A stretch of 64,000 nt of DNA from Pyrus communis. Taxonomy: Eukaryota; Streptophyta; Magnoliopsida; Rosales; Rosaceae. The notes beneath the pieces were generated by a model that saw only the letters and a program-made list of their open reading frames with translations, had not been told where the DNA came from and made no database searches. The DNA lies in contig NC_084817.1 in the NCBI RefSeq assembly GCF_963583255.1, positions 9,368,121 to 9,432,120 of the forward strand, in the 5' to 3' direction. Position numbers and translations under genes: made by a program. Shown here piece after piece: positions 35,630 to 47,652 of the stretch (positions within the stretch are counted from its first letter, which is position 1; every line of letters begins with the position of its first letter).

Positions 35630-38600
35630 CTATCTATCAGATAACACCGACTCGCTCCACGAAAGCATCAGATCTCGTACAACGGTTGGGAAATCTGCAA
35701 GTCCCAGCACAAGATTTTGAGATATAAACACAAAAGATTCGGAAAAAATAATCGGTTTTCTTGTGCCACGTTATAAACAATCTGGCAAGTAATGCTACTT
35801 GTAGGTTTGTACCACATTGCTTACCACATCTCTCGCAAAAATGAAACCCACTGATACAAGTGAATCTACTTAAGATTCGGCTTTGTAAAACATACGATTG
35901 CAAATACGATAATATGTAGCCTGAACTTGATTTAAAAAGGGTAAAATGAAGTTTTTTACCTCGTGCTACTTCCACTGCAACTGACGGTATGTCTATCTGA
36001 TCTTCAACGAGTCTATACACATCCACAAGCTAGAGAGAAGACATTGACAACATATCTTGTCAAAACTCAATTCTTGGGGTTTTATCTTTTAATTTTACTA
36101 AAAACATTTCTCAGATTTTCATACCTCTTCAATGTGAAGCTTTGAATCTTCCGTCAAAGCAAGAATAAGCTTTCTACGAATTCCTTCATCAAAAATGAAA
36201 AGGCGAGCTCCATCTTTGATGGTGTCAGTGAGGTCCAGTTTTCTACTAACTTGCAATTTTATTGACCCTTGCCTGCACAAAACAGCCAAAGAAAATATAG
36301 GGTTTTAAACCCCCAAGCAGTAGAACAAACAAAGCAAAGCACGATATGAGTAGATACAGATACATACGTGTCTACAGCTTGAAATGCAGGAATGCTGCTC
36401 ATCTTGGTCACATTTTCTTTGGCAAGAACAATAAGGTTTTCTAGCCGCTTCCATTGGAAAACACCATCTTTAAATAATACCTAAAACCATAAGCAGATTA
36501 CTACTGAAGGATTTCAATTTCAGAAACAAAAGCTTTAAACTAGACAATCAATAAGCGGTGGGCCATACTGCTCATTTCATTCAGAGCAACTTCTTACTTT
36601 TCTTCTTTCTTTCTTTCTTTTTTTTTTTTTTCATGGTAGAGCAAGTTAAGGAGTACAAGTTCTTGAATATATGGGGATATGATTTAATTTCAAGTTATTC
36701 AACTAACAGACTTTTAAGCACATCACATCATAATAGCTTTGAACTGACCTGTATGAGGCGTTCACGTAGAGCTGGGTTTGGATCTGTCAGTAGGCGCTTT
36801 GCCACATATGGATAGGCAACCTGCTTGACTGAATAATGTCAATAATAGTGTGGGGAAGGAAAGCATGTACAAGACAGATGGCTATCATTGCAATAACGAA
36901 ATTTGCATATGATATATGAAGTTTCTAATTGTAAAACATGGCAGGGGCTCCATCACTACCATAGGGTTGTATCTATAACAGAACTTTTACATATAGCATC
37001 AATTAAAAGATATGATAGCCAGAAAAAGTATGATAAAAAGATCTGCCCTTGCCTCAAGAAATTTGAAGTCTGGCTGCAAAGTAAAACAGATGCCCTCTTG
37101 AGTCAACAAAGAACGGATGACAAGGGAAAACCTCTCTGGGATACGGATGGGATAGTTGTAGACTAATTGGTTAAACTTCCCTACAGCAGAGCCAGCAATA
37201 GTGCATGTCAAAAAAAGCACTAGAAAAGATCAAACAAAAGTTACTAACGAAATGCAATTATCCATTTCCCCCAAAGCACAAGAACACCCCGCAGGCAACT
37301 AAATCATAATAGAAAATATATCCGCAGTCTGCACACGCTAACACATGCAGAGTGAATTGAAAGTCATGTTTCTTTTATAAGAATCTGATAACTCCCAACA
37401 TTACCAGGTACCCCAACATAATATGTATAATTTTGACAAGTAAGCTAGAGCAAAGGCATCATACAATTTCCAGTTAAAAACTAAGATTGATCTTGATTAA
37501 CTCTCGCTTTCCAATAGATACCTTCACTGTCTGAGAACAGTGAAGGTGTCCTATAGGTTACTTTAGTCAATTTTCAGAGAGTTAAAATATCATAACAACA
37601 ATAACACTTTTATTCTTTTATTACTAAACACAATAAGAGGTGTCTCTCTGTATATCTATAAACCCTTAATCATGGTGAAGCCAGACTGATGTAATATAAT
37701 GCCAAGGAACTTTATAAGTTATGCTAGTTGTTATCTTTATGCAGTTATAATTCTTACCTCCCCAACCAATTGTGCTTCAAATATTATGAGTGTCCCAAAT
37801 GAACATCTAATGATTCTAAACCACAATGTATATTATATAATGCAGACAAGGGAGAAGCATTCCCAAGTTCTAAGAGCTCTAAAACAAGTTGATTGTAGAA
37901 TCCACAGAAAGAAAACTAAAAGCAGACATAAAAATAAAGACTTTAGGACATGAATTACCCGTAACGCTTCGAAAATTAAAGTCAGACAGTCCTTTTCCAA
38001 CAGAGTTCTGCCATATTGATTCTAAAGCTGGAACAATAGGAGAGACATCGGTCCCAGGAGCCAAGAAGCCAAGTCTGGTGAAATCATTTGCCATCTCAAC
38101 ATAGTCCTCGTTTACAGCATGGACAACAGCATCAATTAAAATTTGTTTATTTTGCTGAAAAACTAAAAGATAGATCAATATGTAGGACATGAAAATTAAG
38201 AAAAACTAACGCATAATAGGAAAATAGCAGATATAGATACATGATATTTTCATATGGACAATAGAAAAGCACTGGTTTTGGTGGCTGGGGTGTCCTTGTA
38301 CATGAATGCATGGTTGCTATGTCCTATGTTAATCCTCACAGCCATAAGGAGAATTGAAGATTCAAGTTTTAAAAGAGTATATTACAAGACTTCGAAATAA
38401 GGGAAAGTGATACATCTTTGTACCTTGGCCATCTATGCGATGCAAAGACATGTACTATTTATAGACAGTATATTGATTTCTTTCATTAACCCCAATAATC
38501 AACAAACTGTCAAATGCAGATGCCTATGTGCTAAAGAAAATAAAAACAGGGGCCTTATCTACTCTCAATCATTATTTTATTGAATGCCATTGAAGTATCT

Positions 38601-41277
38601 ATTTCACCTGACTAAGCACAGCAACATTCCCAAAGTCCACATATGCAATACGCCCATCACGCATGGCAAAAACATTTCCAGGATGTGGATCTCCATGGAA
38701 CAACCCAAATTCTAGCAATTGCCGCAATGCAGCACTGACTCCAACCGTTAAGAACCCATTTACGTCAATACCAGCTTCTTTAATAGCCTGAAATGCGGGG
38801 CAAGATATTATTGATATAGATATGATATCTCATTGCTTTAAAATATTTTATCTTGACAATCATACCTGTGGGTTAGTGCACCGAATACCATCAATCCACT
38901 CCATCACTAGAACACGTGAACTACAAAGCTCCTTGTAAACCCGAGGAATTTTGACGGTAGGATCACCTTCAAAGTTCAGAAGAAAATCTTCAATATTGCG
39001 GGCTTCCTGTTCAGAGGAAAGAGATTTGGAGTAGTAATTAGAAAGGTCAAAAGAAAAAAGGCAGTTTAAATTGCATTCAAGTGACGATGGTAATGAAGTC
39101 ATAGGCATAAATATAATGGGGCCAAAGTCCACTTTTAGTCCTCCTATAGCGCGGTCTGAAAGGTACCAAAGTGTAATCAAGCTCCTCCAAAAGCTTCTCA
39201 CCAAATTCATCAACAATCAGCTCAGCATTGCACCCCAGTTTCTGTAGACTGATGCCATTTAAGAATGAAGCAAGAGTTCGGAAAAGAAAAAGATCCCGAT
39301 AAATTATAGGTTCTATCTGCGGTCTTTGAACCTGTAAGTGAAAAAACAAACATAAATTTAGAATTTTTTTTTTCAACATTTTTGTCACAGGTAATGTTTT
39401 CATTATTCTCACAACACAATAACTGTAGAGCTGTTAATGACCTAAGAAAAGGCCCTTTGGTAAACCTTAATAGCAACTTCCTCGCCAGAGTCACGTAATG
39501 TAGCTCGGTATACTTGACCTAAACTGGCAGCTGCTATCGTTTGAGATGAAATTTTACTGAAAACAGATTCTAGGGGTCTCCCCATTTCTTCTTCTATTAT
39601 GTCAAAGGCAACCTGAAGCAATGCATGCCATATGCTATTGTAAGTTAAGCAAACCCCACACAGTAAAAGTGTCTCATCACAAATGCAAGCAACTGGAACC
39701 AATGACTTTTTGGTAAATTGAGATTTTACCTGATTGGGGAAGGGAGGAACGTCATCTTGAAGAATGCAGAGTTCATTCATATAATCTTCTCTGATAATAT
39801 CAGGTCTGTTTGCAAGAACCTTTCAATAAATGGGTGAAATCAGGAAATGTTTAATTGCGCAAGCATATGAATCTTAAATTCGTTGTCTGAGTGCAAGTAG
39901 ATTTCAAATTGGTACTCGGAGAGAAAATTTCAACTTTGATACTTCATACTACAGCTGAAGTTCTGATTAGAATAATATGAACATGGTGACAAGTAACAGC
40001 CAGCAAAATCTCGATGATCGAAATTTCAGAAATCTCTATGTATAACCCAGAAAAACCATTTAATTTATTTAAAAAAGAATAGCTTACAATTTAAAAACAA
40101 AAATTTTAAAAATAAATAAAAAATCTGTTCATCGAGAATTATTACCTAAATATTAGAATTAATCTAAAAAATCGTTGTCCCAAATGCATAGGATTGACCA
40201 CAATGAATTCTCATTGTTCATTTTTTTTTAATTATGTGTAGGCAGTCTCCAGTTACATCTACATTTTTAGATCTTGACATATTACTTCTTCACTGGATAA
40301 TCCATCTTATTCTTATTAAAACCTGATAGTAAACCTATAGTTGATGCATTATTTTCTCTTAATTTGCTTTGCTATGTCAAAATTCAGTTTTGCAGTTAAT
40401 CCAATGAAGTAAACTGACAAATTTCAGCAAAGACAGTAGGATATAACTCATTTGAGTGAGGTTCAAACCTGGCCGGCTTTAATGAAAGAAGGCCCCAAAT
40501 CACATAGGAGGTTTCTAAGCTGCCGAGCACGAGCTGAAACAACCTCTTCATCCCTTCCTATGACGTAGTCATACGCCAAGGTAGACCAGTAAAATCCCAA
40601 ACTCCAGACAATCTCCACACCCCTCGAAAGTAACGACACAATTGCTCCTCTGGATTCCAACACCGTATTCCTCACCTAATTATAGATAACATCAAGAAAT
40701 TCATGCCAAATTGAATACAAGTGCCTAACAAATTCACACCAAAAAAAAAAAAAAAAATACATCCAATTTTCAACTAGAGGATCATCGAATCCATACGAAA
40801 TCAAACTCGAATTTAGTTCAGAAATGTAACAGATTAACTGAATTTCAACCAGGCTTGATCATTTGCATACCATCACAAGATTAACACAAAAATTCACAAA
40901 AAAATTACAAGAAATTAACAAAATATGAGATAAATTCACTGAGCTAGAGTTCAATTTCATACAGTTTCCGGACTGTACTTCCGAAACGGCACGCAAACAC
41001 CGCGTTCGAAGTCGAGCTGCTCCATGGCCGCGCTAGGTTTGCTCAATTGCCTTTCGCCAGCAGACGCCGCCAAGCTCCTCCGCGTTTCGATTGCGGCATT
41101 CGAAACTCGGAATCGCAAGGGTTTCTTGCCTCTTCGTATCCGAAGCCTGTAATCGAACGACGCCGGAGCACGCGAAGGCGCATTGATGCGACTCGGAACA
41201 TTGTGAGCTCGCGAGCTCAGCTGCTGATTGGCGGGAAACGGAGCTGCGGTTACGCAATTTATGCAGAGCAAATTCAT
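35630..41277 (-). CDS. ABC1K3: ABC1-family atypical kinase, ABC1K3-like, plastid
   Basis: Fourteen exons close in frame to 678 aa: 41277-40963, 40675-40469, 39819-39730, 39612-39466, 39331-39167, 39006-38866, 38787-38608, 38154-37959, 37180-37053, 36820-36749, 36480-36368, 36272-36125, 36029-35960 and 35694-35630. Residues 1-70 are Ser/Arg/Ala-rich and look like a plastid transit peptide. ABC1/UbiB marks are complete: KAGQ (171-174), the alanine-rich AAAS (231-234) in place of a Gly loop, VAIK (K253), HGDPHPGN (386-393) and VDFGN (D406). The tail ends LSWSESVLSDR. These proteins control prenylquinone metabolism. The ABC1K3 type sits in plastoglobules with ABC1K1 and affects plastoquinone/tocopherol and chlorophyll turnover; that assignment rests on remembered similarity to Arabidopsis At1g79600. 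One intron (37052-36821) uses a GC donor. Confidence 0.93.
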
Positions 41278-43324
41278 GGATTCTGCTCTCTCAGTGGAGG
41301 TTGAGGGATTCGGGGAGTGAAATGGGAGTGGGATTATAATTTTTGGTGGTTAGGGGGAAAAAGGAAGAAGAGAGCAAGTAAAGACATCAAAAATTAGTTC
41401 GAAAACTAAAAAAAAGATAATAATATTTATAATTTTATTTGTGTGATGGATGGGCATCCATCCACATACAATTTTGTACGGGAAGATTAGGTCTAACGGT
41501 TGGGAAAGTGCCAGGCAACCAACTAAGCAAGTCTTTTCTTCCATTTAGTTTTTTGGTTAGATCATTTCATTGTTAAATGAGGTATTATTGTTCTTAGCAC
41601 TTCAATATAAAATGGTGTTAGTGTTACGTGTTGTTCGTTTACTAGATTTGTCTCGTTTTATCGAGTTGATGTAGTTAAATATTTTTATTTTGTAAGAATT
41701 CTTATTGTAGATATGTCACGTTTATGATTTTTGTGATATATGTTAGGTTTTTATTTTATTTTTTAAATATGACTTTTTCTTAGCAAAAATTATGGACTAA
41801 TTAGACACCAACGACTTCATGCAATTATGGAATGCCTATAGCCCGTGAAGTTTAGGCGATCGTGCTAATTACCAAAATGCATATAGCCTATGAAGTTCAG
41901 GTGATGGGAGTCAAAGGCATAATCAAATAGTTATTTTGCAATATTATTTGTCTCCGAAGCAAAAAAAACTCAAATTTGAGTCAAATTAGGATATTCTTAG
42001 GATTGGGTGACGTAATCATAATTATAGAAATTTTGAATATTTTATCTTATATTCCTTCCTAAATAGTATATTTATCAATAGTAATTGCTACTACTCTTAC
42101 TTTCCTGTTCCCAACAGTGTACTTGCATAAAGGCAATTACTATTTAGACTTTGAGTGAATCATAGGGGCAATTTAATCACCTTTGTCCTCCTAAAATGGG
42201 TGGACTTGCTCTTAGAGGGTTACATTTATCAGCAATTTTTTATCATTATTTTTTTTTTTTTTTTACAAATTGGCTAATTTTTTCATATAAATTTTCAAAG
42301 TCAGTAGTTGGAGGTAAAATCACATATTTGCCAAAAATTACTTTTGTTACCAATACAATTTCCTTTTTTTTGATATATTCACCTTAAATGCGACTTCTAT
42401 TACAACGTATAGCGAACCAACTAGTTATCGGTTGTTTTTAATGGAATGAGAGGGCTTGAACGCTAAGGGGAAGAACCTGTATTGGAATAACTATATAGCG
42501 GTTATAGACACTAAGTTGTTCTTTGCATTCTGAAAAAATTACCTAGAAATTTTTTTTGGTAAAAAAAAATAAAAATTTAGGGGAGATTGGTTACTCTCAC
42601 CGTTTGGCTATCTGTTGAAAATGAGTCTCACATTGATAGAATTTCTTCATGGTATCAGAGTAAGTTGTTCGTGTATGTGTGAAGCCAAACGGCCACACAT
42701 GTTCCACGTTACCTTGTTGTGTTGTCAACCTATTAGGCTTAAAATTTTGTCACACGTGAGGGGCATGCTAAGAATGAGTCCCACATTGATGGGAGAATGA
42801 ACCTTGCATGGACTTATAAATAAGTAACCTCGAGCAGGAGGACTTATGTGTGACACATAACTACTAGCGGTATAGATTTACGGAAGAATTTTACATATCG
42901 TGCATCAACGAGAATTGATGACGATTGGACTTAAACCTTGGTGAAGCGACAAACAAAGCATGACCTTACCAAGTGAGCAAATTTTTTTATCGTGTAGAAA
43001 ATAAACATTTGATGAGTGTTAATAGCTTTGTATATGTAAATAACCAATTTTTCAAATAATATTTAATATTGGGTGATACGAAAATGAATTGTTAACATGA
43101 ATTGATAAAAAATCTTACAATTGTGAAAATCAAGTCAAACAATAAAATATTTATAAAATTAAGTGTCACGTACCATTAAAGTTAAATTCATAAATAACAA
43201 TTATCTTTCTCATATGCATAAAATATAAATCAATAATAATAATAAAAAGGACGGATTCAATTCGAATCATTTTGCCGATATGAAGACGAAAATTCAGCGG
43301 GTAAATAAAAAAGTAAAAACAAGA
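41278..43324. other. Divergent intergenic region between ABC1K3-like and RPA2-like genes
   Basis: The left end is the ABC1K promoter. A diverged 44-bp direct duplication lies around 41838-41905 (atagcc-tgaagtt-aggcgat). 42614-42840 contains 'gagtctcacattgat', 'tggtatcagag' and 'gagtcccacattgatgggag'. The first and third are typical of plant LTR/TRIM ends, and the second equals the core of an initiator-tRNA-Met primer-binding site, so a small decayed LTR element is likely. The rest is AT-rich without genes. Confidence 0.5.
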
Positions 43325-43334
43325 TTGGCGGGAA
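43325..43334 (+). promoter_or_regulatory. E2F site in RPA2 promoter
   Basis: TTGGCGGGAA lies 88-97 bp before the RPA2 ATG. It matches the E2F consensus TTTSSCGSS/TTGGCGGGAA. E2F control of replication genes at G1/S is established in plants, and RPA subunits are among the targets, so the motif fits the gene. A second GCGGG word lies at 43297-43301. Confidence 0.65.
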
Positions 43335-43421
43335 GATTGTTTGCCTTCCTAAATATATCAGACCGCCACTTTCATTTCCTCTCTCTTTCCTTTCACAGAT
43401 CGGTTTCTAAGGTTTTCAAAG

Positions 43422-45770
43422 ATGTTCTCAGGCTCCCAATTCGACGCGACCAACGCCTTCTCCGGAGGCGGTTTCATGGCTTCTCAGTCCACTCAATTCG
43501 GCGATTCCACACCCTCTCCCGCCAAGGTAACGCATCTCTCGAATAACTGTGAAAAGTAGAAAATTAAAGAGTGTCTAATTAATTAGTTTTTAGTTTTGAT
43601 GCTTATCAGCTTAAAAAATGATTTAGGGTTTCGGCCAAGTCGGTGTTTCGTCACTTACTTCCGTTTATGTTTGCTATTTATCGATTTTTGTAAGTATTTT
43701 TGTTGCAATTGTTGTTTCAGCGCCGCGAAACTCACGGATTGGTTCCGGTGATGGTGAAGCAGATCAGCGAAGCTCACCAGTCCGGTGATGAAAAATCAAA
43801 CTCTGTGATCAATGGTGCAGACGTTGCCAATGTATGTACGCACCATTTTTATTTTCATCGGGATTTTATTATTTGTTACTCATAACAGTCACTTGAAATG
43901 GAAAAAGAGAGATTTTCGAAAAGTTTCAGTTAATATGATGTTTGGTTGGTCTAGGTATCGGTGGTTGGGATGGTTTTCGATAAAGCCGAAAGGAACACTG
44001 ATGTTGGTTTCACTGTGGATGACGGGACAGGGCGAATCAAGTGCCGAAGATGGTAGTTTTTTGCATTGTCCATTTTGATTCCGTTTATATTATCACAATA
44101 TTAACTGTTTGAAGAGTTTATTGCATTTGGTGTTCAGTGCAATGCACAATCTAGCAACATAAGCTATACATGTGTTTCGATTATATGGATAGACCTGTAA
44201 TGATTTAAGTTCTGAATCTTCTATGTTTAATTATCTCAACAGGGTGAATGACAATTTTGACTCAAGAGAAATGCAAGAAATAGAGTAAGTTATCTCACTA
44301 TCATCAGTGAGTTTTATGTTGGAATTTTGAGTCTTCGTATATAGATATCGGGATTGTTGAGTAACCAAAACCTTGTGAAGTGCTAATACATATTATGTTC
44401 TGATCCATTTTGCAATAGAGATGGAATGTATGTTCGTGTTAACGGACACTTGAAAGTCTTTCAAGGTGTTCGACAGATTATTGCCTTTTCTGTGAGGTAT
44501 GGGTATATAGATCTTCCTTTTTTTTTTTTTTTTTTATTACTTTGAGTGCCTGTAGAAATTTACACTTCTCATTGCACGAATGTATCATATGGATAATTTC
44601 AGATTGTCAATTGATGTAGAATGATGCTGTCAGGACTTGTCAAATATGAATATTTGTACATAGCACACACAATATACACAGGTGCACTGTGCATGTGAAC
44701 TCAAACAAACATTGTGTCTCATATGTTTGAAGCAAGATAAAGGTGAATTTATAAATCTGTTAGCATAGATGTATTGTGACTACTGAGCTTTTGATATAGC
44801 TCAACAATTTCTTAACTTGTTGGGAGTAGTCCCCCTGTCCTCTAGGTTACGTTGAAGTCTTTATGTATTGTCAAAGAACTCAGGTTTTCAGACAACTATA
44901 GAAAAATGACATTCACTTTAATTTGGATATCTGATTAAAAAAATTGGTCAATTCTTTTTCTTTCTGTAAGGGAGCATTCTGTTAGTGTTGATTTGCTGCA
45001 TGATTGACACGAACTAGTACTCCTTTTGGATGTTTTATTTATCTTGTTTTTGATGAATGTATGATCGTTGTATATCATGCTTTGTTGATACTGCTTTAAC
45101 AACCACTCATACTAAAACTGACAGTATATGCCTTGAATTTGTTACAGGCCTGTGAAAAACTTCGACGAAGTTACCTTCCACTTCATTGAATGCATACATA
45201 CCCACTTGCAGATGTCCAAGTTACATTACTATTTTGAATTGATGAACGAATTACTTTGTTTTCTGCATTCATTCACTTGAAGATGAATTTGATAGACTGT
45301 ACCTTATAATTTATTAAAGCTGCAAGGGAATACTGCCACTCAAACCCAGCCTATGAACTCATCTTTGAACACTCCTGTGGAGAGCAGGTCAACTGGATAT
45401 CAGACAGCCCCGTCAAACCAATTATGTTGTCATTACTTGTTTGGCAAGCAATTAATGTTCAATTTTGTAGTTCTCCGGGCAAGTTAGCATTGATGGACTA
45501 AAGAGCTGTGATCAGTTGGTCCTTGACTATCTGCAGCAGCCTTCAAGCATGTGAGTAACAATTTTACTATTAATTTCATTTCCCGATTTGGTTTTGTTTT
45601 TGTCGCCTAAGACGTGTTGGCTGCAGCCTCGCATTTTAGTTATCTTGGTGCCGGTTGTATTGAAACTTTGGTACTGGTATTTTATTGCAGTGGAAAAGAA
45701 AAGGGGATACACACAGATTAATTCTTCCAGCACCTGAAAGTTCCCATGGAAAAGATCTTGTACTCTCTCT

Positions 45771-45818
<48 letters not shown>

Positions 45819-45987
45819 CACACATACACACAGACATGCGCTTGCACCTGCTCACACGCTGAAATATTTGATTCTTACTCTGAATTTCACTTTGGTATTC
45901 CAGGGAAGCTATCAGGTCTCTCGAGGAGGAAGGCTTAATTATTCCACAATCGACGAGTTTCACTACAAATCAGCAGCATATGGTTAA
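43422..45987 (+). pseudogene. RPA2: Replication protein A 32-kDa subunit (RPA2) copy with C-terminal lesions
   Basis: Exons 43422-43526, 43721-43831, 43955-44052, 44243-44284, 44419-44496 and 45148-45220 join in frame. They give the N-terminal phosphorylation-region type start (MFSGSQFDATNAFSGGGFMA) and the OB fold (GLVPVMVKQI, FTVDDGTGRIKCRRW, MYVRVNGHLKVFQGVRQIIA, NFDEVTFHFIECIHTH). Further pieces 45320-45421, 45471-45550, 45691-45759 and 45904-45987 carry the linker and the winged helix. Lesions cluster there: the donors after 45220 and 45421 read TT instead of GT, a TAA (45719-45721) falls where the family has Glu, and one T is missing near 45940. RPA2 is part of the heterotrimeric ssDNA-binding complex; the winged helix recruits partners. 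As written, only the OB fold could be made. A sequencing error cannot be excluded, but four faults argue for decay. Confidence 0.8.
45775..45815. repeat. (CT)n microsatellite in RPA2 intron
   Basis: About 20 uninterrupted CT units sit 15 bp after the last good donor, followed by a CA-rich stretch (45815-45840). Plus- and minus-strand frames made of alternating Ser-Leu or Arg-Glu codons are artefacts of this array. Confidence 0.95.
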
Positions 45988-46304
45988 TATTCATCACAAA
46001 TTGAACTTGGTGCTTAGGGTTGGAACTTGGAAGTACCTGTATGAACACTGTTATGTGTATTTCTCTTCCCATATCTAATTTATCCCTTTGGATCTTCAGG
46101 TGGGTTCAGTATCAAAGTTCAATTTAACCGAGCTCGCTATTTTGGTTGATCAAAAAATGTTGCGAGATAACAAATTCAGTTTATACTAATCATTTCCAAC
46201 GTACTGTTGGGAAAATATCATTTCTTGTTTCCTTGTATTCTTGGTTATGTCATATCTTGTTTCCTACTCGTTCGGTTTTAGTCTCTAAAAAATCACGCTG
46301 CTAA

Positions 46305-47330
46305 GGGCTCGTTTGGAAGCGTTTTTAAAATGATCGAAAGTGTTTTTAGTTATGGTTTTTAAAAATACTTTTTAAGTGTTTTATGTGAAAAAATACTAGT
46401 TATGTGTTTCTCTTAAGAAGTATCTTAAAGTGTTTTTTAGGATTTGCTTGTATTTTTATTAAAGATTGGTTTCAAACAAAATTTATCAAAATTCAACTGT
46501 ACTAAAAGCAATCTATTAAAATGCGAAGGCGTAGGCAAGACGTCCCATGGATAGCCCTGCCTAGATGTGCGGCGAAGCCTCATGAGATCTAATTTTTAAA
46601 ATATATATGTTTTATATATTATATATAATTATATGTAAAATAATATTTTGTAAAATTTTAAATGGTAATATCATCCAAATCTATTATAAAATTAACCAAG
46701 CATTACAATTAATCAATGGAACTATATATTATGTAATTACAATGCACGGCATACACAAGTGAACACAGCACATAAATATTAATCACACCCCGAGTGTACA
46801 CATATATTATATTAAAAAAAATATTATTAATCAATAATCATCCTGAGCACACACATATATTATAAATATATATATATATATTATATAAATAAAGGATGAA
46901 AAAAACAATGAGCACACATAAAACCGCATGTAGACATCACACGCATGCATTATATAAAAAAAAATAAAAATCAGAAACCCTAGCCGTAAAAAATGGGGAT
47001 CTGTGGGGAGTGCTGGCGGCAGTGCAGTCTTTGGGTGTTGCGTGCTGTCGCTGGCAACGGGTGCTGCAGAAGGCTGTCAAAGATTAGTGTCGCGGTTGTC
47101 GCCGGAGCACGCGGGATGGTGTAAGGAAGAAGTATAAAGTAGTTAAAACCTATTCAAAATTTGGGTTTGAGAGTTTTTTTTAATTTTTTTTTATCTCTAT
47201 TAATTAATGAAACGCTTTTTGTCAATAAAAAAAGGATGAAAAGACTACTTAGCCTTCTATCACACAAAAAAAATGATGAGCAATAATGTAATTTCACAAA
47301 TCCAAAATTTACTGTTTTTTATTGAAGCCT

Positions 47331-47366
<36 letters not shown>

Positions 47367-47652
47367 CCCACTCCCCCCACGTTTTCTCTCCCTCTTTCCT
47401 TCTCACTTTCTAAAAAAATGTGTTTATACACACAAAATGTGTATGCAAATGTTAGTTTTTATTTTAAAGCAACCAAACAGAGATGTCTGGACGTCCTGAG
47501 GCACGCCTCCTTCGCCTAGGCGGCTCGCCGTCCGCCCACTCCCTCAAAATAGAGGCAGCAATCCTCACGTCCAGCCTCAAAGGCTGCCTAATTAAGCACG
47601 CCCTAAGACAAGTCTTTTAAAATATTGATTAAAAGCACTTTTAAACGAACTC
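46305..47652. mobile_element. Harbinger-like non-autonomous transposon with nested inverted repeat
   Basis: Left end TAA|GGGCTCGTTTGGAAGCG; right end, reversed, TTA|GAGTTCGTTTAAAAGTG. The 17-bp ends agree at 12 positions and TAA flanks both sides (46302-46304, 47653-47655), the target duplication of the PIF/Harbinger group. Inside, 46522-46547 (gcgaaggcgtaggc, acgtcc) is partly complementary to 47490-47527 (ggacgtcc, ccttcgcctaggcg), so another inverted-repeat element is nested. An A33 run lies at 47331-47363. No transposase is encoded. Confidence 0.55.

Noticed and set aside
45685..45987. 100-codon plus frame over the end of RPA2
   Set aside because: It is out of phase with the RPA2 winged helix and its middle is the CT microsatellite read as Ser-Leu.
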